Below, in pieces: positions 52,213 through 64,000 of a DNA stretch of 64,000 nt (position 1 is the stretch's first letter; the number at the start of each line of letters is the position of its first letter). The DNA comes from Trichoplax adhaerens (Eukaryota > Placozoa > Uniplacotomia > Trichoplacea > Trichoplacidae), in the NCBI RefSeq assembly GCF_000150275.1, contig NW_002060946.1, forward strand, positions 2,871,454 through 2,935,453. Reading direction: 5' to 3'. Position numbers and translations under genes: made by a program. Under the pieces are notes generated by a model, which did no database searches, had not been told where the DNA came from, and saw nothing but the letters and a program-made list of their open reading frames with translations.

Positions 52213-53368
52213 GGTGCTTCGATTTAGGATATATAGCACTATACAATAGGTTGTTACCTAAATAAATAATAATTTCATAAGATATTCATAAACAGACTAA
52301 AGCTATCCACTACTTTGAATAATTATAATAGTACAAGCTGATACAACATCATGTTGGCGTATGCATGCATATATCTCATCTATTGGCAATACGTATCTAA
52401 AAGAAATCTCTATTGCTTAATGACAGAGTTTTTACAGCAAATAATGCTGCCACTTTCTACATTGCTCTAATTCTATGAAATCACTCATTAAGTAATTACA
52501 AATAGGACTCATCGTCTGATAATTTCTATAAATTGATATTTAATACGTTGAGATTAAGTCATATCTATTGTAGATACTTGTCCTTTTATAAATTGCATAT
52601 AATGTACACAAATACAATCTGCATATGCAGTAAGCTATGGATTACTAAATTCTATGGTGCAGCGATCCATCAGCAAATACGAATCTTGTAGCTACCAGAT
52701 GTGCAAGTTATGAAGGACGCAAAAATTACTAACAAGAGTTGCTACCTGATTTCTTCTTGGGCATAAAATCTCCTCGATATCTTAGTGCAGAAGATGAGGT
52801 CATATTCTTGAGGATTTAATTGCTAACTATTAGTGCGTACGTCTACAGACCAGCTACACTACCTGACTTGAACTGCAAAGTTTCTTTTTATTTTGCAAAT
52901 CTAGGCAGATCACTTTGTGGACGTCCAACAACGCTGATAATTCCTGTGTTTCGTCTTACCAATTTTAATTATTGACTGACCAAGGTAGCAAGTTTATTCT
53001 ACAATCGTTCATCATGCACTAGTTTAGAGTAGCTAATTTAAAAATATAAATTGTTGGATTGATAAAATTAAGATGAGATTGGGTGGAATGTACAATAGTA
53101 GTTAGTAGTTACCATGTTTACCATGAAAATATGAGGATTTCGTATCAGAGCACCTAGTGACAAGTAGAAAGTAGGCTGCGCTGCGTCTTTGCAGTGTAGC
53201 TATAGTATCTTAGATACCATACCAGTATACTCATAGCGATTACATCATCATGAATGCAGGGTACAAGGACTGTAGCAGTACCGTAATACTAGACGAAACC
53301 CTAGGAAGTCGTTGCAGAACAGGATTGGATCGAGGTCGCGGGATACTATCCTTCTCCATTTTACCAAG
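52213..53368. other. Divergent intergenic region between phospholipase and SHQ1
   Basis: About 1.2 kb between two divergent start codons, so it probably holds both promoters, unless an upstream phospholipase exon lies within it. No clear TATA or repeated motif was assigned. Confidence 0.5.
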
Positions 53369-56300
53369 ATGTTAACTCCAAAATTTGAGGTATCACAAAA
53401 TGATCAATTCATCATCATTGCCATCAAAGTACCCTATGGAAAAGTGAGTAATGAGATGCTTGCATGATATAGATAGTATGTAAAATTCACGTATGTTGGG
53501 TTGCTAGTAGACGTAACGGTATGCCAAATATTTGCTGATTGTAATCGTCAAATTTTATACTGTACGACAATAAAGTGTGCTAAGAATACTTCATCAATTA
53601 AGCTGTACGACTATATTCACTAGAATACGAGCATTATCTATATTCGATTTGCTAGTCGATTGTAATAATCTTAGTCAAATGATAAATCTTTCATCTTAGT
53701 CATTTAAGTATCTTATCATAAGGTGAGAGATACGTAAGGTGCTAGGCTAGCCTTGAGCACAAGTAAAAAAAGTTAAATGATAAGGCTATACAGCACTGAT
53801 TGGCGATAGGCTCTAGTAGTCTGCAATCGATCAGCTAATTTTTTCTAGTTATCGAATTTATATTATTGAGTCAGAAGATATCTATCTTGCATACAATTAT
53901 ACAGTAATCAACAGAATATGAGCATTGTATATGACATATAGATTCGATTGCTAGTCTGTAGATTGTAATATTGCCAATCAAATGATTTAACCTTTCATGG
54001 AGCCCTTAAGTGCTTTATGGACATGATAGGATGAGAGATGTATGCGTAAGGTGCATGCCTTGCGAGTTAATAAATTATATGGCTATACTGATTGTCCATA
54101 GACTTTAGTGGTTTGCAATCGATCAGTTTGTTTTCTAGTTATCGAATTCATATTATTAAATCGTAAGATATCTAGACTTCATTACTAATAGACTGTCGTA
54201 ATTTTTAGCGGAATGATCCATTTGGAGACAACCACCACAATTTAGGTGTTAACGAAAGAATACGCTAGCCCTATGTATAAGATTATGTATGCTCGATTGC
54301 TAATGATAGGAAAAAAAATATATTGGCATAAATAGCATATCCATTTCATGACCGTTTGATATTTGTTATACCTTAATAGTAAGCTGTGCTGTGCCGGCAT
54401 GTATATCCTATTATAATAGTCATTATTGGCACCTAGTGTATAAGAATAAGCTTTGATTGTAATTACTAATGTATGGAATGGTAAAGCAAATTTATCAAAC
54501 ATAACTACAGGGGCAGTTTGAAATGAAAGCTAAAATGACTAAACAGATGATAAAATATACATAATTCCACTTTGTAGGTTGCAGATATGGAAATCTATGC
54601 AAAAGATACTGAATTTCTTTTCCATATGCATCCATATTTCTTAAGGTAATTATGAAAAAATTTCTCTTAGTTATACGAAACATACATCAATTAGTCTAAA
54701 CGAAAGATGGAAAGTAAATCAATTTCAAACGGTGTTCATACATCTGTATGTTAACTGAACAGAAAGTAAATATTCTTACGGCTTGTTACTTTTATAGTCT
54801 GTACTTCTCCATATTCGATAACCGACATGTGTAAAGTATCAGATTCTATTTCTTGCATAGCTAGTGTGGACTGTATGATAAAATACTTGTAGTAACATAA
54901 TGGAAAGCAATCATATCATTAAATAATTTTCCAGGCTCAATTTACCAGGCTCTGTTGTTGAAGACAGTAGACAATCTGCAGCATACGATATTGATCAAGG
55001 TATTGCTACTGTTGTATACTTACTAAATAGGTTGCATCAGTTTATAGTAATGGCATTGAAATTGGTCTCGTAGATCTTTATCGCTAAAGATGTTTTCATA
55101 TTTGAACATAATGTATTATACTTTCTATATATGATACTATATAGGAACTTGTACGATAAATTTACCAAAAGTAAATGAAGGTGAGCATTTTGAAAGTTTA
55201 GACTTGTTGACGACCCTTTTAGCACAACCTAAACAACAGAAGTACAAGCCCTCATTGATCGAAGTAATTAATTCAGGTAACAACAGATTCATCTTCATTT
55301 TTTACGACACCATAGGCTTAAAGTATTCATTTAATTACGATTTTGTAGCGGATGAGGATAGCAAAGAGATAGATGTTGACGATTTTGACTGGCAACTGGA
55401 GCAGAAATTAGCCGATAATGATGTAATTGCTACGATTAGAACTATTCTCCTAACAATCTATTTTATACAACACATGAATAATTAACGAGATCTTCCTAGA
55501 CCGATTCCCGAAACGAGCTTTTTTCTCAAAAATACGGATTCGCAAATCGTTATAATGGTGTTTTTTCTTGTTTACAAGTTAGTTGCATACCCAATTCTTA
55601 AAGATGATTGAAAAAATTTAAGTTCAATCTTTTTTGACCTTATAAGATAGTTTCTATAAATAAAAAAATCGTACATTATTGCATAGGAAAACTTGTTTGA
55701 TATTATCGATGTTCCTGAACCTGAAAGAATGACTGCAGCTGAAAGATCAACCGAAAGAATTGCTGCTGAAGATGAATACTTTAACGAGGATCATTATCTG
55801 TTTGTAGCTTTTAACACTAACGTTATACGTAATTATATGGGGAATAGCGAATGATTCAATTTTAATCTTGCCTTACATCCCTAAGTGCTGACTTTATGGA
55901 GAACGAACAAATAAAGCAATTAATAGCATTTATAACTCCTTGGCAAGAAGCTTGCGATATCATAGATAGCACATATGATGTAAGATTAGTAGAAGAAATG
56001 GTGTTGATAGATAATGGCTATGTAAGATTTAATTAGTAGTAATAGGCTAATACGAATATCTTTCCATCATTACTTTCTGGATTTTAATACTATATTAAGA
56101 AGAATAAAGATGAAGTAGACATTGATTACAGTGCCAAGTAAGGCTGCAAAGATTTTCTAAAGCTGCTACTATATTTGATGTATTAGATTAATATCATATC
56201 TTTTAAGAAATCGTATTTATATGTATAACTGTGTCCTATTCTGCCACAGGTGGAATTTATTCTCAGATGAAGAAAAACAGCAACTGAGAGAATTACCAAA

Positions 56301-57824
56301 TAAAGAATGTAAATATATGTATACCTTTAATTAATTTCTGATTACTCGCCAAAATACTGCTTTAAATCGATCATTAAATCTCATTAATACTAAATGCCAT
56401 AGATGTCTTAATTCCATTATTTGTCTTTTTTGATTTATCAATTTTAGATTTATTAGATAAATTAGAAGACTATCAATTACTACTCGGTTTAATCGACATT
56501 ATATTTGCATATGCTTACAATTACCGTACGACCGAAGGTGAAAATACCGTAAGTGAAGAATAAAGTATACACATTACTCACCTGAATTTTTATTTTAAGT
56601 AATCTAAATGCAATTTACGCTTTTACTAAGTACACTTATGTATGATTCTATTGATTTAATTATATGATTTATATCGTACCTCCACTTTGTGATTGTTTAT
56701 TTATACACTGGGCTCTGCACCTAAAGTTGAATTATCATTAAATCGAAACGTTCTTAGGTAGAATCTGCATGGACAATTTGTAAAATAAGTTCGTCTTTAT
56801 CATGGCTGGAGGTAATTATTGGAATCTTATATTATTCGCATTAAGCTTCCCTTAATTTAATTATACTACTTTGAGGCATGATATTATACCACTAATCGTG
56901 GACAACCGAAGCTTGAAATACTGTAAAGATGATATAAATTTATAACGTAGGTTTTCAAGCGATTTCAAAGTGTATTAATAGCATGCTGCAGAAGAGCTCT
57001 ATGCTATCCTTTATACAGAAACTGGGATTTAATTCAAGTTATTCTGAAGGATGTAACAACTATTTTCCGACTAGGTAGGCTGTGGAAAATTGCTGATCTT
57101 ACATCTATTAATTTATTCGTATATTATATGTAAATCATAATAATCCTGCAGACCCTTGCATTGTGTGTACCTTCAGAGTATTTTCATTCATTTTTTTAAC
57201 AGGTAAAAGATATATTCTGAAATGTTTATTAGAAATTCGACAAATTCTTAAAAATCACGAGAATAAGTATATTCTAAATGACGTTTATATTACTGATTAC
57301 TGCGTTTGGATACAAAAATTAAGGTTAGATACATGGCATAATTTATACACAACTATCTGCATATAGTTAATATTAATCTATTCATAAAGCGCTAAAAACT
57401 GAAATAGATTTTTCAAATTTGGTGATAATACTTTGTGCATATACCTTACGATCATGAAATACTGTATACGAAAATTTGACGATCGTTGTTATAATTTCTT
57501 TTTATAGTAATGCTAAGATCCGGTTCATTTCAAAAAAACTAAATCAGGTTGGACTCGAATAACTAACTAAACATCTTATATTAACTGCAATTGAATAATA
57601 TTTAGTATCAAGTCATTATTAACTTACAGGCAACAATAACTAAATCAGCTACTGGATGGGATATCGAATTGCTAGAATACGCGGCGCTAACAGTACGGGA
57701 TAACTATAGTGATCACAGTAGTGAATCAGTTTTAAGTGAAGATTCATCAGAGGAATCTTCTGATTGTGATTCAACCGATAACGAATCAAGCTTGGATGGA
57801 CTATCGAACGAGGAAGATCGATAG
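53369..57824 (+). CDS. SHQ1: SHQ1, H/ACA ribonucleoprotein assembly chaperone
   Basis: Binds dyskerin during assembly of H/ACA snoRNPs and telomerase RNP. Exons: 53369-53443, 54578-54645, 54935-54999, 55145-55276, 55349-55422, 55500-55577, 55687-55799, 55886-55979, 56100-56137, 56250-56308, 56448-56548, 56758-56811, 56951-57074, 57203-57323, 57508-57547, 57630-57824; about 476 residues. Seen: N-terminal CS-like domain starting MLTPKFEVSQND with IKVPYGK and HPYFLRLNLPG; the HFESLDLLT segment; an acidic linker with DDFDWQLEQ; then the SHQ1 domain with YGFANRY, HYLADFMEN, TPWQ, AYNYRTTEGE, RRALCYPLYRN, and LNDVYITDYCVWIQKL. The tail is rich in Ser, Asp and Glu, as in human SHQ1 (577 residues). 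Exon 8 could instead use a donor at 56022, adding 14 residues; the shorter form fits family spacing better. Intron 1 (1.1 kb) contains a 291-bp tandem duplication. Confidence 0.95.
53600..54180. repeat. Tandem duplication, two diverged units of about 291 bp
   Basis: Unit 1 (about 53600-53890) and unit 2 (about 53891-54180) share GAGCATT, GATTGTAAT, AGATxTAxG, GCAATCGATCAG, TAGTTATCGAATT and AAGATATCTA in order, with many substitutions and small indels. It lies wholly within SHQ1 intron 1 and is older than the 70- and 66-bp duplications. Confidence 0.8.
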
Positions 57825-58309
57825 AATTATACATCATTTAACTGTTATTTAATTAATCACATGATGTAGTGCTGTATCAGTAAATCTGTATAATCATTTA
57901 ACTGAAAAACTTTAGAAGCTAGAATGATTTATAAGGATAGCGTATAATAAAAAAAGTTTAAATTATCCGGAATACTTGTTGTTTTATACGACATCCATAA
58001 AAATTCGTTTTCACGAACAAGTACAACATCACATGAATTAATTTGTTTATGCATTGTACATATTGAGATAGTCAAAGGGTACACTGATTATGTATGAGGA
58101 GCGTAAAATCAACATCAAAATATAAGTATATTCCCGTACAGAACTATTAGATAAATTTGGAAATACATAATAAAAAAGTTTTATAATTCTCGGCACTTAT
58201 GCATTTAGAAACGGAGTTAACAATAATGGATAGATTTTTCGAAAGTTATATATGCCAAAGCAATCTTAGATTTGTAGCGAGGAATACAAGAAGCCATCTT
58301 TAGGATCAA
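57825..58309. other. Convergent spacer between SHQ1 and RBM5/10-like gene
   Basis: Under 0.5 kb separates the two stop codons, so the 3'UTRs are short or overlap. An AATAAAAAA-type stretch near 57945 could serve SHQ1 polyadenylation. Nothing else recognised. Confidence 0.5.
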
Positions 58310-61300
58310 CTAGTCATCCAATGTATCGTATCGCTTCCTCGACTAATCAAAATAATGATAGAAAATCTGTTACTACCATCGTCGCTGTAGAGGTACAGCA
58401 AGCCACCGAATCAGAATGAAAGGATCAATACTTAAACAGTATATTGTACGTAGCCTAACTACTATATGGCAAATAGAGCATTTCGATCTACTATTTAAAA
58501 ACACTTTACCAATTTTTTGAGAGCCTCCTGATATGAGTCCCCCGCCGATACACCATAGTCACTACAATCTGCACCTAACCCAGCAGTTGCAGACCTTACC
58601 TGTGCCTATTAAGTTGAAAGAACGCAAAAATATTTGCAGAGTTTTTATGGCTTAGCTTAACCGGAGTTTCGCATTACTACAGTATAACGTTTTATCCGTC
58701 TTGCGTACCGATATAGGTGCTGTAATCCCTTGGTTCGCTCTTCCAAGGCCTTCACCCTCTGACCAACCCATCGCCTACGAAAGGATCCATATATTAGAAT
58801 TGAAAAAATAATACACTTACGAGAGTAAAATATATCGGAGACAAGAATTGATGTAGTAAGCAAATGAGCAGCTTAGCGTACGTATGACGTAAAAATTTAT
58901 TTACAGATTCAAATAATTTGCCAGTACCTTCAACATTTTATTCCCTACATTTGATCCTGTCAGGCCATGTTTCGTTGGTTGTTCATATTTTCTAAAGTAT
59001 ATTACGTTTTACAGTTTGTAGATTAGTGTGAGAATCATGATAAAAATTCCATTGGTACGTCCATGATATCCTACGTTATGTTCTGCTGCCTTGATTTCCT
59101 TCCAGGGCCTTCCTTTACTTTATCCGGTTGACCGTACAGTTGCCTTCTTTCTTTTGCACGATCGCGATAGAGTAACTCCTACCACAATTTAAAATACACG
59201 TAAACTAATTATCAATTTAACCTTGGATTTGGACATAAGATTACGAAAGACAAAACGAACTTGATTTTCTAGTTTAGCGTTATGGGCTTTCAAATTTGTC
59301 TAAACGAAAAAACATAAACATAACCGTTACAAATTAAAATTGAAATAGAATAATTTTCCAATTTGTAAAACCATCACCTTGTGTAATCCTGATAACTCTA
59401 CATGCTTCATTAGCGTATCTTTACTTGAAAACTGCCGTCGACATAGTAAACAAGCAAAACGATTTAAATCTAGTAATGATTCTGGCGTTACCACAACAGA
59501 ATCAAGCATAGGAAGATCTAAGCTCGCCCCGCTGCCATAAGTTACAGCACCGCGGGATTCAATATCTATATCGTCAGCTTTATGAACTTCTTCCTGAGAT
59601 GCCTGCAATTAAAATACGTAACATTAAAGTGAAAGGAAATACATATACTCATTATTGCTTAGTAGATCATTCGTAATCATGTATCTAACCAGATTATCTT
59701 TAGCTGTCGAGGCAATATTGGCGAATATAGCCTGTACTGTCTGGTTATGAGTAGAAGCCTCCGGCTGCTTTGAGCCGATAGGAACGAACCCTTTAGACTT
59801 TTTGGCAGAAGCCTCGTCGGGTTGTTGTACTTTAAATGTAGTAGAAGTTTTCGCCCAACGTTCCATGTCTTTCATAACCTATGTACAAATTATTTTGAGA
59901 TAATAGTCTACGGTGATAAATTACTTTGTCCAGCATTTTCTATTCGACTGATACTACCTTTTTGGCAGAGAAAGAGATTTTTATCTTGGATGATTTATCT
60001 ATAATAAGATACAAGTTGGCGAAATCAAGCTAAAGTAGTAAAGAGATTCACATACTTGTATAGCATATATACCTTTTTCCATCTCAGCATCACCACCAGC
60101 TTTAGAGGCCGTATCCTTAGTATCTCTAGAGAACAGATTTATTTTTATATTTGTTAACGAGAGCCAAATGATAGAAATAGAATATATTTATCATTGTTAT
60201 AATTACCCAGTATTAGATACGGGAACGTAAGAATTGGTTTCACTACTCCAATATAAATACTGGCCAGTTGTGCTGTTGTAGAAATACTATGATATAACAC
60301 GAAATCAGAATATTAATCAACGAATATCAAAATTTCAAGATTATAAAATTTACAATATTACCTGAGAATTTGGGTCATAGTAAAGTCCAGTAGATGGATA
60401 ATAATAATAACCCGTTTTCTCATCATAGGTGTACTGGGCATTATCTACAATTGATAATCACAACAATTCGAAACGATCATCATAGTTATTCCGAAAACGT
60501 TGACTTATTTTTTAACGATGGTTAGTTACCTGTGGTGTCTTGCTGCGACGTACTTTCTAAAATTTTGAGATTTCAAATATTGATTTAGCTTAAAGTCTTT
60601 AAAAAACGTTAGCCAATATGTATATAAGCATACCGTACGAGCTTGCTTCTTGCTTATTACCGGATGACTAAGTAAAGAAATTAGATTAGTAAATAAACAG
60701 TAGCAGTAACGTTAAGTTTATGATCACAATTTCGTACCACAGTCTGTTCTGTCGAATTACTTGCTGATGATGAGGATGGCTGAGCGGTCTTAGTAAGCAA
60801 ATCGTAATGATAATGAACAAAAAATTGATATAACAGCATTACATCACTGCAAGGTCGACACTTACTACAGACCACGCAGCTGCAGCAATAGCAGCAGCTG
60901 CTAAATTCTTCCTGCAATAGAACAGTAGCGCGGTGTTATATTATTCAATCAATTACAGATTTATCTAAAAAATAGCAAACATTACTTAGCCGTTGATTCA
61001 AAGGCATCCGCTCTTCCATAGGATATGACCACTGTTGTTGATCGTTATTAAAACAAATGATTAGTAATGAGGTATTACTACGTACTACATACGCAGCGCA
61101 ATTGCAACTTAATTCACTGCATACATATTTTATTTTAAATACATCTGTACAGTAAAATATTATCTTGCGTAAATATACGAGTATGTATATGGAAAAATAA
61201 ATTAATTAGTTCCTTTAACGACTGATAGCGAATGCGTGTACATTCTATGGATAAATTTCACAAAAGCTATGCCATCTTTCCGATTTTGTCAATCGATTTC

Positions 61301-64000
61301 GAATAGTACCTTCTTTATTATCTATCTTGAAAGGATACTCCAATTTTGATATAGTTTCCGCAATCGCAATTGCTATCTGCAGGTTACGCAATAAAGGAAT
61401 TAATATCATAATTAATAAAGGGAGACTACTTATATAGTTAATACACTATAAATCGTAGCACAAATAATGGCATTATCTAAATTATTGAAAACGAGTTTAA
61501 ATACTGTAATTACAAGTACCTTTATGGACGGCAATCTTACAAAACAAAATCCTCTTGATGTATTTGTAAGTTCGTCTTTCATTATTTTAATTCCATCGAC
61601 TCGTGTTGCATCAATCTGCTTTAATGACTGTAGCACCTATTGAAAGGAATATTAAAGAAAGTTTACTTTCTACTTAAATATAAGTACATATAACTACTGC
61701 TGTTAAACGCATAATTACTAAATAAGAAACAAATGTATACTTACCGATTCCTCGCGAGTTATAACATCAAGTCCTCTTACAATCAAAACTGAATAATAAA
61801 CATAGATGAGTCATGAATTACTTTTAAGTAACTTGTCAGTTTCATTAAAGTATTGCGTTAGCAAATTTACCGTTTGTCGGTTTGCTGCTGACATCATCTC
61901 CTCCATCCAATTTAGACTCATTACTTCTAGACTCTAATTCTAGAGAAGCATTAATTTTAAAGATCATTAGAGATCTGTAAGAAATTCAGTAAATTAGGCA
62001 AGGAATCACAGATAATTATCCCAGTACAAGAAATTCATTCATAAGCGCTGATTATCAATACAAGTAAAATAATTATTTACACCTAAGGGTTACCTGGTCG
62101 AGTAGCCTTGCACATCATGCAAACTCTTCTTATTTTGAAATTGAAATGGCCACACTAATTTACATTTACAGGTATGATTGGTGTTAGAATGTTACATTAT
62201 ACAGTCGTAGTTAATGCACATAAAGTGCAGGCAATGTGAACATTTGTTACTATTCATATGCTTTGTTTCCGTAACACAGAAAACATGACAGAATACGATG
62301 CCAGTAGTTCGTTAACGGTAACACCTAAGGGCTGCGATGCCCTACTAAGTAGCGGACGTTATTAAATCGTATGATAGTTTCGTCTTCATTTTACGAACTT
62401 TGCTACACGTCCAGTCTCGGGGTTTGCTGTATTCGAGATAAGCATTTTGCCCTTGGATTCTTACCATACGCTAACGTAACCGTAAAGATAATTAACCGGG
62501 TTAATACAAGTAATTATGCTTTGAATTTCCAATGTCCTTCCCAATTTTGACACCAAATTATTTATGAGATTTAAGGAAAACTGCGCTGACAGCTTGACTA
62601 GAGTTAGGCTTATTACCCTACTGTCGTCCATCCATGCTACTGCATTTTTTAATTCGATGAATTCTACGAAAGCAAATCCTCTAGATTCCCCTGCGCAAAT
62701 AAAAACACGACAATATTATATCATAGCTAGCCTAACAATACAGCAGTTGATATGCTGTATGCGTAATTATGTACTTCAAATATTTTCATAATATAATCTA
62801 TGCTACAGTATGCATCATCGCTCCACAAATAGGCGCACCTGTTTCTTTATTGCGGATAAGCCTTACATCCTTTAGAACATGCTGTTGATCGAAATGGTCC
62901 TCAATTATCTTGGAAATCTATAGATAAATGATATCACCGAAAATTTAGTCTACTTCAGTGAAACTACCATTTAGCAGTAAATATAAGCATTGATAGGATC
63001 GCTATATAGAAAATAATACATACATGTTTTTCGTCTACTTTGTACGCTAAATTACGAATAACGATTACACGATTAGGCTCTTCTCTATGATCGCGATTGT
63101 TCCCGTCCCGATTTCGTCTAGATTGTCGTTCGTCATCGTAGCTGCCTCTATCTGTTTCATCTTTTCTGTTATCCTTGCTATTATCGTCGTATTCAGGCCG
63201 TGTATATCTTCTCTTATTATCGACTCTCTAAATAAAAAAGTAAGAGTAGCGTATAACTTGTACCGTGGACAAAGTATAATTTTTTCCATAGGAATTAGTA
63301 TAGTAAAGTCTTGAGATGTTCAATTTGAATAAAACAAAAGTAATAAGTTTTTCGCCAAGATAGTAATTCAGGTAAATAGCTTTATTATACACTTTATATC
63401 GTAGTTACCTCATCTCTACGAGAGTACCCCATGTCAGAGCGGTTGCTGTAATCTGGTGGGCTACGAGAACGCCTTCTATCTCTCCTACGAGTGTAATCCG
63501 GGCTCCTCGATCTATAACGAGAAACCCTTGGACTGAGGCGTTGTCGATCGAATCTTCTTTCATAATATCGTGGACTAGGAGATCTTGCTCGACTGCTTTC
63601 GTTATAGTTTCGTCGGTTACTTTCGTCACAATAATAGTTATCACGTTCGTTACTAAAATATTGCTTATCTTGGGAGCGACGGCCCTGTTGACGGTAGAAA
63701 TCCTCATTATTTCGCCGATATCTAAGGAAGAATATTCTCGTTAGAAAATAGATCATTCAATCTTCCCAACTGCTGTAAATACGCAATCTCAGTTGCGATC
63801 AAGATATTAATTTATGACCGAAATACCTCTACTAAGGAATTGACTCCGTAGTAGGTACAAGTACAGTAAAAGCCTATTTTAGTTGATTACTTCTAATTGA
63901 TGCTGACACTAGATGATAATAATCATGACGCGTCATTGAACAGTTGCTTGTACCTTTCTTGATTATCTGGAGGTGGGTAATCCCTAAAGTCAGAATATTC
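58310..64000 (-). CDS. RBM5/10: RBM5/RBM10-type RNA-binding splicing regulator, 5' end outside window
   Basis: Nuclear spliceosome-associated protein controlling alternative splicing. Exons in transcript order: 63954-64000 (cut), 63409-63721, 63024-63227, 62839-62917, 62617-62690, 62399-62470, 62094-62154, 61871-61939, 61745-61788, 61520-61636, 61310-61376, 60986-61031, 60866-60911, 60738-60788, 60634-60667, 60530-60556, 60362-60444, 60207-60286, 60073-60125, 59690-59868, 59378-59602, 59222-59299, 59075-59178, 58928-58991, 58709-58774, 58495 or 58511-58605, and possibly 58310-58342. Domains in order: Arg/Ser-rich N-terminus, RRM1 ([15 protein letters not shown]), RanBP2 zinc finger (WTCSKC...N...CMMC), RRM2 ([14 protein letters not shown]), OCRE ([14 protein letters not shown]), KDMERWAK, C2H2 finger (CLLC-H-x5-H), G-patch ([11 protein letters not shown]). 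About 790 residues are visible; human RBM5 has 815. The last exon either reads through to a stop at 58495 or splices to 58310-58342. The 59690 donor is a phase-based choice. Confidence 0.95.

Noticed and set aside
59603-59689. Longer version of the RBM5/10 exon ending at the GTATAT donor (59649)
   Set aside because: That donor leaves two extra bases and breaks the frame of the C2H2-finger exon; the donor at 59689 keeps phase.
63405-63744. ORFs on both strands overlapping the Arg/Ser-rich exon of the RBM5/10-like gene
   Set aside because: Shadow frames of a repetitive SR-coding exon; the frame chosen continues by phase into the flanking RRM exons.
1-64000. CRISPR arrays, bacterial operons or ribosomal RNA genes
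   Set aside because: All confident genes are intron-rich and eukaryotic; no regularly spaced direct repeats or rRNA signature were seen.

Overview
This is a nuclear window from an AT-rich animal genome. Genes are split into many short exons (27-737 bp) by GT-AG introns, most of them 50-700 bp, and at least one member of every gene family found here is typical of Metazoa. High AT content, short introns and this gene set fit an early-branching metazoan, possibly a placozoan. That placement is inference; no species-diagnostic sequence was tested. All gene models were assembled by hand from homology and splice-phase continuity.

Layout. (1) 101-7890, minus: M1-family membrane aminopeptidase (aminopeptidase N type), running off the left edge. 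(2) 13955-41413, plus: three tandem paralogues of a secreted or anchored DOMON plus copper type II monooxygenase (MOXD1/dopamine beta-hydroxylase family), each with 13 coding exons at the same positions and phases. (3) 43397-47866, minus: UBE2N (Ubc13). (4) 50023-52212, minus: a PNPLA8-type (iPLA2-gamma) patatin phospholipase. (5) 53369-57824, plus: SHQ1, the H/ACA RNP assembly chaperone. (6) 58310-64000, minus: an RBM5/RBM10-type splicing regulator, running off the right edge.

The SHQ1 and RBM5/10 genes are tail to tail, about 0.5 kb apart. PNPLA8 and SHQ1 are head to head across about 1.2 kb. The last four genes are housekeeping functions with no evident pathway link. The tandem trio is the accessory-like part of the window. 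Copy 1 of the trio has replaced one predicted copper-binding histidine with arginine; copies 2 and 3 keep all ligands.

Between and inside genes are several uncatalogued repeats: a roughly 0.6-kb family in three copies (one internally deleted), a roughly 0.69-kb pair lying in the two spacers of the gene trio, a roughly 130-bp pair with conserved hairpins, tandem duplications with periods of about 66, 70, 92 and 291 bp, two related long hairpins in UBE2N intron 1, and a GTAC/CAGTAC-rich palindromic domain around UBE2N. No CRISPR, rRNA or convincing tRNA gene was seen.
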